DNA from: Alphaproteobacteria bacterium
GTDB taxonomy: Bacteria > Pseudomonadota > Alphaproteobacteria > ATCC43930 > CGMCC-115725
Assembly (NCBI GenBank): GCA_028871055.1
Contig: JAGWON010000015.1
Location: 17,221 to 81,220, forward strand
Direction: 5' to 3'
DNA length: 64,000 bases
Shown here: in pieces, positions 37,482 to 46,056 of the stretch
Layout: every line of letters begins with the position of its first letter
Numbering within the stretch: position 1 is the first letter of the stretch
Position numbers and translations under genes: made by a program
Notes under the pieces: model-generated
Told to the model about the DNA's origin: nothing
The model's input: the letters and a program-made list of their open reading frames with translations, nothing else
The model's database searches: none

Positions 37482-38384
37482 TCAACTGCCGGGAATGAGT
37501 CCCGGCTTCAGCGAGAAGCAGTATTTCGCGATCTCGCCGGCGCGGGTGAACCAGACGCGATCCTTGCGCTGGTGCTGCGCGCAATGCTTGATCGCCTGGC
37601 GCAGCGGCCGCAGGCGGAACGGCTGGCCGACGATGAAGCCGTGCAGCGACAGCGCGAACACCAGTGGCTTCGCGTCCGAGCGCTCCAGCAGCTCTTCGAA
37701 CTGGTCGACCACCATGTCGGCGAACTCGCGGCCGGTGTGGTCGCGCAAGGCGAGTGTGCCGGCGTCGTTGAGCTCGAGCGGATAGGGCACCGATAGGAGC
37801 GGGCCTGAGCGCGTACGCATCCACACCGGCTGGTCGTCGAACGGCCAGTCGAGCAGATGGGTGTAACCGGCCTCCTTGAGCAGGTCGGGCGTGACGTTGG
37901 ATTCGAGCGCACCCGGGCCCATCCAGCCGGTCGGCCGCACGCCGATGGACTTTTCGATCACCTCGGTGCATTCGGCGATGACGCGCGCCTCGTCGTGCTC
38001 CCAATAGGTGCGCAGCAGCTCGGCGTTGGTGCGGCCGTGGCCGCAGACATCGTCGCCGCGCTGTTTGATCTTCGCGACGATGTCCGGATAGTGGGTGCAG
38101 ACGCTGCTGTTGAGCAGAACCGTCGCCGGCAAGGCGAGCTCGTCGAGAATCTCGAACAGCCGCCAGTTGCCGATACGGTTGCCGTAATCCCGCCACGCAT
38201 AGTTGCGCGTCGTCTGCGGTCCGCCGCGGTTGGTCGGATCCATGCCGATACCGGTGCCGAAGGCGAAGTGCTCGATGTTGAGCGCGATGTAGAACGCCAG
38301 GCGCTTGCCGCCGGGCCAATCGTAATCGGGCCGCTGGTTGATGTTCGAGTGGTCGTATCGACCGTGAGCCGGAAGCTTGAGCAT
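37482..38384 (-). CDS. Polysaccharide deacetylase-family protein (PuuE-like)
   Basis: The 300-residue protein has the NodB-type fold with features of the PuuE/peptidoglycan-deacetylase-like group: RLAFYIALNIEHFAFG, ATVLLNSSVCTHYPDIVAKI, GHGRTNAELL and the C-terminal LSLHGFIVGQPFRL. In the usual NodB motif Asp-Asp and HxxxH bind metal; here the relevant motifs are Asn/Glu and HGRTN, so the substrate may not be a polysaccharide. GGGAGGG precedes the ATG. It lies upstream of the NUDIX gene in the same direction, with about 120 bases between. Confidence 0.85.
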   Translation of the reverse strand: MLKLPAHGRYDHSNINQRPDYDWPGGKRLAFYIALNIEHFAFGTGIGMDPTNRGGPQTTRNYAWRDYGNRIGNWRLFEILDELALPATVLLNSSVCTHYPDIVAKIKQRGDDVCGHGRTNAELLRTYWEHDEARVIAECTEVIEKSIGVRPTGWMGPGALESNVTPDLLKEAGYTHLLDWPFDDQPVWMRTRSGPLLSVPYPLELNDAGTLALRDHTGREFADMVVDQFEELLERSDAKPLVFALSLHGFIVGQPFRLRPLRQAIKHCAQHQRKDRVWFTRAGEIAKYCFSLKPGLIPGS

Positions 38385-38558
38385 GCCATCCCTCCCTGGT
38401 GGAACTGGCCGATTTATCGCGCGGGTTGGGCCTGCGCCGACGATGAACGACGATTGATCATACGACTGATCGCGAAAGAGGCATCACCGTCGCGAAAAGG
38501 CGCCTTTATCCAGGTCATCCACCGTCATGAAACGTTGGCGGCTCGCCTGCCGGCCAGT

Positions 38559-39224
38559 ATGATGCAGCCCATGACGGCGGTTGCGGCTGACGAGCGGCTT
38601 CGCTTCATCGATCTGACGGTATTCGAGCGCACCACGCTCGAGACCGACCCGTTTCCCTATCTAATCGTGCCCGGCTTCGTGCCGCCGACGGCGCGTACGG
38701 CGCTGTCGGCCGATTATCCCAAGGTCGAGCGGCCGGGCAGCTTTCCGGTCGCCGACGTGACCTATGGTCCGGCTTTCGCGAAATTTCTCGCCGAGATCCA
38801 AGGGCCGGAAATGCGCGCCGCATTCGTGCGCAAATTTTCCGTCGATCTCGCCGGACGGCCGACCATGGTCACGGTGCGCGGCCAGGCCCAGGCCAAGGAC
38901 GGCCGCATCCACACCGACACCCCATCGAAGATCATCACTGTGCTGGTCTACATGAACGAGGCGTGGGAGGCGCAGGGCGGCCGGCTGCGGCTGCTGCGCT
39001 CGAACGCCGACCTCGACGACATGGTGGCCGAGGTGCCGCCGGCGGCTGGCACGCTGCTCGCATTCCGCGTCACGCCGCATTCCTGGCACGGCCACCATCC
39101 GACCAGCGGGCCGCGCCGCGTCGTGCAGCTCAACTGGGTCGAGAGCGAGGCGGTGGTGCGGCGCGAGCGCCTGCGCCACGGCCTGTCGGCGCGCATCAAG
39201 CAGTTGCTGCCCGCGCGGCACTGA
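38559..39224 (+). CDS. 2-oxoglutarate/Fe(II)-dependent dioxygenase-like protein
   Basis: The roughly 220-residue product shows the double-stranded beta-helix pattern of 2OG oxygenases: GRIHTDTPSKIITVLVYMNE with the HxD iron ligands, GGRLRLLRS, TLLAFRVTPHSWHGHHP with the distal His, and RRVVQLNW. Substrates range from proteins to small molecules and cannot be told here. Three nearby ATG codons (38559, 38562, 38571) are in frame; none has a clear Shine-Dalgarno. The gene is divergent from the deacetylase. Confidence 0.83.
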   Translation: MMQPMTAVAADERLRFIDLTVFERTTLETDPFPYLIVPGFVPPTARTALSADYPKVERPGSFPVADVTYGPAFAKFLAEIQGPEMRAAFVRKFSVDLAGRPTMVTVRGQAQAKDGRIHTDTPSKIITVLVYMNEAWEAQGGRLRLLRSNADLDDMVAEVPPAAGTLLAFRVTPHSWHGHHPTSGPRRVVQLNWVESEAVVRRERLRHGLSARIKQLLPARH

Positions 39225-39239
39225 GCGCGGCCGGCGCGT

Positions 39240-39455
39240 TCAGCCGGCGTCATCGTGATGGCTTGCAGGCGCATCCTCGGCCGTATCGGCGTCGAGCTGC
39301 ACCGCCTCCGTGCTGGTCGGGCTCGCCTCGACCGCGCTTTCGGCCACGACCGGAGCCGTCAGCGCATCGCCAACGGTCGCCGGCTCGTCCATCAGCGCCG
39401 GCGACGCGACGCCGCCGAGCCACGCGATCGCCAGCACGCGCCAAAGGTTCGCCAT
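39240..39455 (-). CDS. Small exported protein, unknown
   Basis: This 71-residue ORF has a signal-peptide-like start (MANLWRVLAIAWLGGVASPA) and an acidic low-complexity mature part (VVAESAVEASPTSTEAVQLDADTAEDAP) ending in HHDDAG. GCAGGAG lies nine bases before its ATG. It converges with the dioxygenase gene and follows a 29-codon ORF that also has a good ribosome site. No family recognised. Confidence 0.5.
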   Translation of the reverse strand: MANLWRVLAIAWLGGVASPALMDEPATVGDALTAPVVAESAVEASPTSTEAVQLDADTAEDAPASHHDDAG

Positions 39456-39476
39456 GATCGCTCCTGCACCCCTCGG

Positions 39477-39566
39477 TCAACACGCGGCCACGATTGCGAC
39501 GCGGTCGGTCGATAGACCCGCGAACAAATTGAAACCGGCGGCGACGAAGACTGTCTTTCCTGTCAT
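39477..39566 (-). CDS. Possible 29-residue small ORF
   Basis: MTGKTVFVAAGFNLFAGLST followed by DRVAIVAAC is preceded by GGGAG six bases before the ATG and ends 21 bases before the next small ORF. It would be a small hydrophobic peptide. The good spacing of the ribosome site supports it, but there is no homology evidence. Confidence 0.3.
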   Translation of the reverse strand: MTGKTVFVAAGFNLFAGLSTDRVAIVAAC

Positions 39567-39758
39567 GTCGGACTCCCGTGTGCTGGGAAATGACTGAGAA
39601 GCCGGCGCGACATTCCGGAATATCCATCGCGTTACAGTGATTTAACTTGGCTGGCGCCGGCGCGGCGTTATTTTCCCGGCGCCCCGAACGGGGTCGGCTG
39701 GTGTTCGTTTGCATTCTACACAGCCGCGCATTCGGCACTGCCGGGAGGAGACCCCACG
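39567..39758. other. Intergenic region between divergent small ORFs and the NEW3 gene
   Basis: With the small ORF excluded this gap has only a possible hairpin, GGCGCCGGCGCGG, near 39655 and the GGGAGGAG ribosome site of the NEW3 gene at 39740-39750. No clear promoter hexamers are seen. Confidence 0.35.
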
Positions 39759-40922
39759 ATGCGTCGCGCATTTTGGTTGCCGGTGGTGTTCGTTACGCTC
39801 GTCGCTGTTTCGCACGCGCAGGCGGCTGACGCACCGCACGTCAAGGGCCTGTGGCTGACGACCGATTATCCGTCGCTCGCCGCGCAGGCCGGGCAGCCGA
39901 CGACCCTCCAGCTCAAGCTGCAGAACTATGGCCTGCCGCCCGAGCGTGTTGCGCTGTCGGTAGCTGACGTGCCCGCCGGCTGGAAGGCGGCGATCCTCGG
40001 CAACGGCCTGCCGGTCACCGCCGCGATGCCGGCGACGAACGACAACGTGCCGCTGACGCTGCGCATTGACGTGCCGGCCAATGCGGGGCCGGGCACCGAC
40101 GAGTTGGTGCTGCACGCCAGGGGTGCGGGTGCGTCGGCGACGCTGCCGATCGACATTACCATCGGCCAGAACCTGCCGCCGCAGCTCAGCATCAAGACTG
40201 ATCTGCCGTCGCTGCGCGGTACGCCGACGACGAGCTTCAAGTATACGTTCCACGTCCAGAACGACAGCGACAAGGATGCGACGGTCAAGCTGGTCGCCGA
40301 CGCGCCGCCGGGTTTCCAGACGTCGTTCACCGAATCCTACGGTACGCAGCAGTTGAGCTCGATCCCGATCGCCGCCGGCAAAAGCAAAGACCTCCAGGTC
40401 CAGGTTCAGCCGCCGGACAATATCAAGGCGGGCGACTATCCGGTCACCGTGCATGCCTCGGCCGACGGCGCCGCGGCGTCGACGCGGCTCGAGATGCAGA
40501 TCACCGGTCAGCCGAAGCTCAGCCTCAGCGGCCAGGGCGGTCGCCTCAGCGCCTCAGCGGAGGCCGGCAAGGCGACGGCCATTAGCCTCGTCGTCCGCAA
40601 CGACGGCAGCGCGCCGGCTCAGGACATCCACTTCTCGGGCTCGCCGCCATCCGACTGGAAGGTCGATTTCAAGCCGGACAGCATTCCCGCGCTCGTCCCC
40701 AACCAGAAAGCAACGGTGCAGGCTCTGCTGACGCCCTCGGACAAGGCGCTGGCGGGCGACTACATGACGACCTTCGACGCCGACGGCAAGGGCGCGGCGA
40801 CCTCGGCAGATTTCCGCATCACCGTCGAGACCTCGACGCTGTGGGGCGTGATCGGGATCGCGGTGATCGCCATCGCGCTGCTGATCGCCGTCGGCGCGGT
40901 TGCGCGCTTCGGCCGGCGATGA
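39759..40922 (+). CDS. NEW3-domain periplasmic protein, membrane-anchored
   Basis: The 387-residue protein has a signal peptide (about 1-23, ending AQAADAPH), then three beta-sandwich repeats of about 105 residues, each with the NEW3 pattern of a nonpolar strand, PPGF or PSDW and KAGDYPV or LAGDYMT closing turns. A C-terminal transmembrane helix ([20 protein letters not shown]) ends in FGRR. It is thus anchored in the inner membrane with a periplasmic stalk. The stop overlaps the ATG of the ABC ATPase gene (ATGA), so it is probably a dedicated component of that exporter. Function unknown. Confidence 0.85.
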   Translation: MRRAFWLPVVFVTLVAVSHAQAADAPHVKGLWLTTDYPSLAAQAGQPTTLQLKLQNYGLPPERVALSVADVPAGWKAAILGNGLPVTAAMPATNDNVPLTLRIDVPANAGPGTDELVLHARGAGASATLPIDITIGQNLPPQLSIKTDLPSLRGTPTTSFKYTFHVQNDSDKDATVKLVADAPPGFQTSFTESYGTQQLSSIPIAAGKSKDLQVQVQPPDNIKAGDYPVTVHASADGAAASTRLEMQITGQPKLSLSGQGGRLSASAEAGKATAISLVVRNDGSAPAQDIHFSGSPPSDWKVDFKPDSIPALVPNQKATVQALLTPSDKALAGDYMTTFDADGKGAATSADFRITVETSTLWGVIGIAVIAIALLIAVGAVARFGRR

Positions 40923-41857
40923 GCGAGGTCGTCCTCAGCGCCAAAGGACTGAGCAAGTGGTACGGCCCGATCGCCGCGGTTTCCGGTGTTGATCTCGAGC
41001 TGCATCGCGGCGAGATCCTCGGCATGCTCGGCCCTAACGGTGCGGGCAAGACGACGACCATCCTGATGCTGCTGGGATTGACCGAGCCTAGCAGCGGCAC
41101 CATCGATGTCGGTGGTTTCGATCCGATCCGCGCGCCACTCGAGGTCAAGCGAAGAGTCGGCTATCTGCCGGACTCGGTCGGCTTCTACGACAACCTGACG
41201 GCGCGGCAGAACCTGCGCTACACCGCGCGGCTTGCCGGCCTGCCGCGCGAGCAGGCCGAAGCCGGAATATCAGCGGCGCTGAAGCGCGTCGGGCTCGACG
41301 AAGTGGCCGATCGCGGCATGCGGACGCTGTCGCACGGCATGCGCCAGCGCCTCGGCCTCGCCGAGGTGCTGATGAAGGGCGTCGAGCTCGCGGTGCTCGA
41401 CGAGCCGACCTCGGGCCTCGATCCGCAGGCGAGCTTCGATCTGCTCGACACCATCCGCGGCCTCAAGGCCGACGGCACCGCCGTGCTGCTGTCGTCGCAT
41501 CTGCTCGATCGCGTGCAGGCGGTGTGCGACCGCGTCGCGCTGTTCCATCGCGGCAAGATCGTGCTTGAAGGCACCGTGCCCGATCTGGCGCGGCGCGTCT
41601 TCGGCGGCGTCTATATCTTCGAGCTCGACCTCGAGGGCGACGTCGACGCGCCAAGCCTGTTCGCGGCGCTGCCGGGCGTGCGCCAGGCGACGGCGGCGGA
41701 CGGCACGGTGCGCGTGCTCGCTGACCGCGACGTGCGCGCCGAGCTGGCGCGCGCAGCGGTTGCCGCCGGCGCCGCGCTCCATCGCCTAGTCAGCGTCGAG
41801 CCCAGCCTCGACGCCATTTACCGCCATTACTTCGAGGGCCGGCATGGCACGGCGTAG
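40919..41857 (+). CDS. ABC exporter ATP-binding protein
   Basis: The 312-residue ATPase has Walker [11 protein letters not shown], signature [15 protein letters not shown], Walker [13 protein letters not shown] and the H-loop SSHLLD. It belongs to the drug/polymer-export (CcmA/NodI-like) class with a C-terminal extension. The signature LSHGM rather than LSGGQ is common in this class. Its start overlaps the NEW3 gene stop and its end overlaps the permease gene by 14 bases; all three are coupled. Confidence 0.93.
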   Translation: MSEVVLSAKGLSKWYGPIAAVSGVDLELHRGEILGMLGPNGAGKTTTILMLLGLTEPSSGTIDVGGFDPIRAPLEVKRRVGYLPDSVGFYDNLTARQNLRYTARLAGLPREQAEAGISAALKRVGLDEVADRGMRTLSHGMRQRLGLAEVLMKGVELAVLDEPTSGLDPQASFDLLDTIRGLKADGTAVLLSSHLLDRVQAVCDRVALFHRGKIVLEGTVPDLARRVFGGVYIFELDLEGDVDAPSLFAALPGVRQATAADGTVRVLADRDVRAELARAAVAAGAALHRLVSVEPSLDAIYRHYFEGRHGTA

Positions 41858-42812
41858 CGGCTCGCCATTCATCGGGTTTGGTGCGGTCTTCGTCAAGGAG
41901 CTCGCCGACCATCTCGGCAGCTCGCGCATGTTCGTGCTCGAATGGCTAGTGCTGCTGACCGGGATTGGCGCGGTCTATACCGCGATCAGCGACCTCAAGA
42001 CTACCACCGCGAGCGATCCGTTCGTGTTCCTGCGTCTCTTCACCCACGCGCGCGATCCGCTGCCGTCGTTCATCGCGGTGCTGGCGTTCCTGGTGCCGCT
42101 GATGGCGATTGGCCTCGGCTTCGATGCGATCAACAGCGAATTCAACCGCCGTACCATGAGCCGCATCCTGGCTCAACCGATCTATCGCGATGCACTACTG
42201 CTGGGGAAATTCCTCGCCGGCCTGGCGACGCTGGCGATCGCGCTGGTGATGCTGTGGCTGCTGGTCGTCGGCTTCGGGCTCATCACCCTGGGCGTGCCGC
42301 CGAGTGGCGCCGAGGTGTCGCGCGGCATCGGCTTCCTCGTCGTCGCCCTGTTCTATGGCGGGCTGTGGCTAACGGTGGCGATACTGTGTTCGGTGCTGTT
42401 CCGTTCGGCAGCGACCTCGGCGCTGGTCGCGCTCGGGCTCTGGCTGCTGGCGACCGTACTGTGGCCGCTGATCGTCCAGTTCGCCGCCAACGCGATCTAT
42501 CCGCCCAATGCGGTGACGCTGCTCCTCGGCGGTGGGCCCAGCCTCGGCCAGGTCGAGCTGCAGCAGACGTTGTCGCGCGTCTCGCCCAGTACGCTGTTCG
42601 ATGAATCCGTGCTGGCGCTGCTGCATCCGGCGACGCGCGCGCTCGGGCCGGTGTTCATGTCGCAGCTCGAAGGCAGCGTGATGGGAGCTCCGTTGCCCTT
42701 CGGCCAGAGCCTGCTGCTGATCTGGCCGCAGGCGACTGGCCTCGTCGCCGGCACCATCATCGTCTTCGTGTTTGCCTATATCGCGTTCCAGCGGCAGGAA
42801 GTGCGGGCGTAG
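41844..42812 (+). CDS. ABC-2-type exporter permease
   Basis: The 322-residue protein has six hydrophobic helices (first about residues 30-50) with the ABC-2/NosY-like [32 protein letters not shown] segment following helix 2 (landmark: [14 protein letters not shown]). Together with the ATPase it would move a lipid, polymer or drug across the inner membrane. The NEW3 protein may be a periplasmic partner. A strong two-way terminator follows at 42848-42877. Confidence 0.9.
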   Translation: MARRSGSPFIGFGAVFVKELADHLGSSRMFVLEWLVLLTGIGAVYTAISDLKTTTASDPFVFLRLFTHARDPLPSFIAVLAFLVPLMAIGLGFDAINSEFNRRTMSRILAQPIYRDALLLGKFLAGLATLAIALVMLWLLVVGFGLITLGVPPSGAEVSRGIGFLVVALFYGGLWLTVAILCSVLFRSAATSALVALGLWLLATVLWPLIVQFAANAIYPPNAVTLLLGGGPSLGQVELQQTLSRVSPSTLFDESVLALLHPATRALGPVFMSQLEGSVMGAPLPFGQSLLLIWPQATGLVAGTIIVFVFAYIAFQRQEVRA

Positions 42813-42847
42813 TCTTTCAAAGCGCGGTCCGCGTCGCGTCAAGCGCG

Positions 42848-42877
42848 AAAAGGGCGGACCGGCAGGCCCGCCCTTTT
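42848..42877. terminator. Bidirectional rho-independent terminator
   Basis: AAAAGGGCGG (42848-42857) and CCGCCCTTTT (42868-42877) form a perfect 10-bp stem with a 10-base loop and T-runs on either strand. It can end the NEW3-ABC operon on the plus strand and the tRNA-Asn/Cys transcript on the minus strand. Confidence 0.82.
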
Positions 42878-42885
42878 CTGTCGAA

Positions 42886-42960
42886 TGGCTCCGGGGGTCG
42901 GGATCGAACCGACGACCGATCGGTTAACAGCCGATTGCTCTACCGCTGAGCTACCCCGGA
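42886..42960 (-). tRNA. tRNA-Asn (GTT)
   Basis: The minus strand reads TCCGGGGTAGCTCAGCGGTA at the 5' end and ends CCCCGGAGCCA, with a 7-bp acceptor stem, TTCGATC T-loop and anticodon GTT (complement of 42926-42928). The CCA end is encoded. It sits 48 bases beyond tRNA-Cys in the same transcript direction. Confidence 0.96.
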
Positions 42961-43008
42961 ATATCGCCGCATCATATACACGCGGTCCCTTAACGAGTCC
43001 AAACCGCG

Positions 43009-43082
43009 TGGAGGCCGGAAGCGGAATCGAACCGCTGTACGGGGATTTGCAGTCCCCTGCATAACCACTCTGCCATCCGGCC
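43009..43082 (-). tRNA. tRNA-Cys (GCA)
   Basis: The minus strand begins GGCCGGATGGCAGAGTGGTT and ends TCCGGCCTCCA; acceptor GGCCGGA pairs with TCCGGCC, the anticodon is GCA (complement of 43048-43050), and the T-loop TTCGATT is present. CCA is encoded. Confidence 0.96.
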
Positions 43083-43227
43083 GGCGCGCCGAGGCCCGAG
43101 ATATAGGCGTTTCCGCCCGCCCGGCGCAATGCCGAGGCGGCTCCGGCGACTCTGCGATTGTCCTGCGCGGCTGCCGCGGCTAGTATAAATTTTCAAGACC
43201 GTTAGCGGCCGATCTTCATCCAAATCT

Positions 43228-43893
43228 ATGACCCGATTCGATTTCCACGCCGCGCGCCTGGCCATGATCGACGGCCAGCTGCGCACCAATACGGTGACCG
43301 ATCTCCGCGTGCTCGAGGCGTTCGACGCAGTGCCGCGCGAACGCTTCGTGCCCGAGGTGCTGCGCGGCGTCGCCTATATCGACGAGGATCTATCGCTCGG
43401 CGACGGCCGCTGGCTGATCGAGCCGATGGTGCTGGCGCGGCTGGTTCAGTTTGCCGCCATCGCACCGACCGACCGCGTGCTGGCCATCGGCGATCCGAGC
43501 GGCTATGCCGCGGCGATTCTGTCGCACCTCGCCGGCCGCGTGGTCATGCTTGAAGCCGATGCCGGCGCCATTGCGGCCGCGCGCCAGCGCCTGGCCGGGC
43601 TCGGTTGCGCCAATGTCGAGGTCGTCCAGGGCCCGCTCGAGCACGGCCATAAAGCGGCCGCGCCCTACGACGCGATCGTGATTGCCGGCGCTGCGGCCGA
43701 GGTGCCGCACGATCTGCTCGGCCAGCTGGTCGAAGGCGGCCGACTGGTGGTGGTGATCCGCAAGCCGGGCGCGCCAATCGGCGAGGGCGAGGTGATGACC
43801 CGCGTCGGCGCGGTGCTGTCGCGCCGGCCGGTGTTCGACGCCGGCACGCCCTATCTGCCGGGCTTCCAGCCGGCGCCGAGCTTCGCTTTTTGA
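43228..43893 (+). CDS. pcm: Pcm-like protein (protein-L-isoaspartate methyltransferase family)
   Basis: The 221-residue protein has the Pcm N-terminus (ARLAMIDGQLRTNTVTDLRVL, AVPRERFVPE) and a Rossmann methyltransferase core. The expected SAM loop G-x-G-S-G-Y appears as IGDPSGY, and the substrate loop TISxPxM is replaced by WLIEPMVLA, so repair of isoaspartate may be reduced or changed. It is the standard neighbour of tolC and popZ in alphaproteobacteria. The ATG at 43228 starts TRFDFHAAR. Confidence 0.88.
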   Translation: MTRFDFHAARLAMIDGQLRTNTVTDLRVLEAFDAVPRERFVPEVLRGVAYIDEDLSLGDGRWLIEPMVLARLVQFAAIAPTDRVLAIGDPSGYAAAILSHLAGRVVMLEADAGAIAAARQRLAGLGCANVEVVQGPLEHGHKAAAPYDAIVIAGAAAEVPHDLLGQLVEGGRLVVVIRKPGAPIGEGEVMTRVGAVLSRRPVFDAGTPYLPGFQPAPSFAF

Positions 43894-43900
43894 GCGGCCG

Positions 43901-45301
43901 ATGCGGCGCGGCGCGGTCCTGGCCTTGCTCCCGGCGCTCGCGTTGGGCGCGGTGCCGGCTTGGTTTTTGGTTTCGCTCCTGACGAGCGACGCCGCCCGGG
44001 CCGAGACGCTCCAGGACGCGCTCGCTGAGGCTTACAACACCAATCCGCAACTGCTGGCCGAGCGCGCCAATCTGCGCGCGACCGACGAAGGCGTGAACCA
44101 GGCGCTCGCCGGCTGGCGGCCGACGCTCCAATTCACCAGCGCCATCGGCAAGGAGAAATTCGAGAACACGCCGACCACCAGCTCCCAACTCCCCGCAGGC
44201 TACACCACGCCGCGCTCGCTCGATTTCAAGCTGATCCAGCCGGTCTATCAGGGCGGCCAGACGGTCGCCAAGACGGCGCAGGCCGAGGATACCGTCCGCT
44301 CGGAGCGTGCCCATCTGATCGCGCTCGAAGGCACGGTGCTGTTCAACGTCATCTCCGCCTATTTCGACGTGCTGCGCGACCAGGCGGTGGTCGCCCTCGA
44401 CCGCAATAACGAGAACCTGCTGGCCGAGACGCTCAAGCAGACCCAGGCGCAGTTCCGCTCCGGCCTCGTCACCCGCACCGACGTGGCGCAGGCCGAAGCT
44501 CGCCTCCAGGCGGCTCACGCCCAGCGCCAGCAGGACGAGGGCACGCTGCAATCCGATCGCGCCAACTATGCGCGCTACGTCGGCCACGCGCCCGCGAATC
44601 CGGCGCAACCGACCATCCAGCCGCAGATTCCGGCATCGCGCGCCGAGGCGCTCGGCTTGGCTGCAACCAAGAACCCGAACGTGATCTCGGCGCTGTTCGG
44701 TGAGGACGCCGCACGCGACTTCGTCGCTGCGACCGAGGCGCAGTTGCTGCCCAGCGTCAACCTGGTCGGCGAGGCGAACCGCACCGACGATCCGTTGCAA
44801 TTGAGCGGCCACGAGACCACCTACGGCACGGTGCAGGCGCAGCTTTCGGTGCCGCTCTACGAGGCCGGATTGATCTATTCGGAATCGCGGCAGGCCAAGC
44901 AGAAGGTCGGCCAGAGCGAAGGACTGACCGACGACGCGCGACGCTTCGCGGTGGAAGGCGCCACCGCGGCCTGGGAGACCATCCAGGCGCAGCGCGCCAA
45001 CATCGTCTCGCAGCGATCCGCGATCCGGGCCGACCAGATCGCCTATGACGGCCTCAAGGCGCAGCAGCGCGCCGGCCTGCGCACCCTGATCGACGTCCTG
45101 AACGCCGAGCAGGAGCTGTTCGCCGACCGCACCAACCTGATCAAGGCGCAGCACGATCTCGCCGTCGCCGAGTTCAACCTGGCGGACCAGGTCGGCCGGC
45201 TCACCGCGGCCGACCTCAAGCTGGCGGTCAATCTCTACGACGTGAACCGCTACTACGAGGCGGTGCGGTCGAAGTGGCTGGGCTTCGGGCCCAGCCGGTG
45301 A
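43901..45301 (+). CDS. tolC: TolC-family outer-membrane efflux/secretion protein
   Basis: The 466-residue protein has an N-terminal signal region (to about residue 35, DAARAETLQ) and then two repeats of the TolC channel with ETLQDALAEAYNTNPQLLAERANLR, DQAVVALDRNNENLL and, in the second half, AEQELFADRTNLIKAQHDLAVAEFNLADQVGRLTA (landmarks only). It forms a trimeric outer-membrane duct for type I secretion and drug efflux. It begins seven bases after pcm, and the block continues with popZ and valS. It is separate from the RND-linked channel at 25940. Confidence 0.95.
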   Translation: MRRGAVLALLPALALGAVPAWFLVSLLTSDAARAETLQDALAEAYNTNPQLLAERANLRATDEGVNQALAGWRPTLQFTSAIGKEKFENTPTTSSQLPAGYTTPRSLDFKLIQPVYQGGQTVAKTAQAEDTVRSERAHLIALEGTVLFNVISAYFDVLRDQAVVALDRNNENLLAETLKQTQAQFRSGLVTRTDVAQAEARLQAAHAQRQQDEGTLQSDRANYARYVGHAPANPAQPTIQPQIPASRAEALGLAATKNPNVISALFGEDAARDFVAATEAQLLPSVNLVGEANRTDDPLQLSGHETTYGTVQAQLSVPLYEAGLIYSESRQAKQKVGQSEGLTDDARRFAVEGATAAWETIQAQRANIVSQRSAIRADQIAYDGLKAQQRAGLRTLIDVLNAEQELFADRTNLIKAQHDLAVAEFNLADQVGRLTAADLKLAVNLYDVNRYYEAVRSKWLGFGPSR

Positions 45302-45421
45302 GATAACGCGCAAAACGAGTTATCCCCAGGCGGGAAGGCATATCTAGCATTTAGCGAGGCCTTTCCCTACTATATCTGGGTGCCGCTCAGGTCAGGCGGC
45401 AGGTTGTTGGTGGAGGTTGCC

Positions 45422-45964
45422 ATGTCGGATATCAGCCGCCAGGACGAGCCCTCGATGGAGGAGATTCTCGCCTCGATCCGCCGCATCATCGCCGAGGACG
45501 CGGACGCCACGGGCAAGCCGAACGCGGCGTCTGCCGAGCAGGACATTCTCGAGTTGACTGATCGCGTCGAGCCCGACGGCTCGGTCGTCTCGCTCGCCGC
45601 GCGCCTGGCGCCGCGGAGCGAGCCGTCGCCGATCGCGGTTGCGCCCTACGAGCCAGCGCCCAAGGCCGCGCCGGAGCCGCCGCCGGCGGTCGCCGAAACT
45701 CCGGCGGCGCCGGTCGAGCACTCCGATCGCGTGATCTCCGAAAGCGCCGCCGCCGCTTCGATCGCCGTGCTGACCGAACTCGCGCGTGCCGCGCCGCGCA
45801 GCGCCGCCACCGGCACGCCGGGCGACCGCGCGCTCGAGGACGCGACGCGCGAGCTGCTGAAGCCGCTCCTCAAGGCGTGGCTCGACACCAATCTGCCCGC
45901 GATCATCGAGCGCATCGTGCGTGAGGAAATCGCTCGGCTCGTGCGCGAGGCGCGCGACGGCTGA
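45422..45964 (+). CDS. popZ: Polar organising protein PopZ (DUF2497)
   Basis: The 180-residue protein has the PopZ layout: N-terminal helix SMEEILASIRRIIAED (residues 11-26), a proline-rich disordered middle (residues 70-105, APEPPPAVAETPAAP) and a C-terminal oligomerisation region ATRELLKPLLKAWLDTNLPA and IIERIVREEIARLV. In Caulobacter PopZ forms a polar condensate anchoring the chromosome origin and regulators. The ATG at 45422 is chosen over an upstream in-frame ATG because MSDISRQ matches the family. The order tolC-popZ-valS is conserved. Confidence 0.93.
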   Translation: MSDISRQDEPSMEEILASIRRIIAEDADATGKPNAASAEQDILELTDRVEPDGSVVSLAARLAPRSEPSPIAVAPYEPAPKAAPEPPPAVAETPAAPVEHSDRVISESAAAASIAVLTELARAAPRSAATGTPGDRALEDATRELLKPLLKAWLDTNLPAIIERIVREEIARLVREARDG

Positions 45965-46056
45965 CACGCTAAAGGTCGGTCGACGGGCGCACGATAGTCA
46001 TCCACCGGAGCGTGCGCCCTTGCGGTGACGCGCCGGGCCGCCTAAAAACGGGCGCG

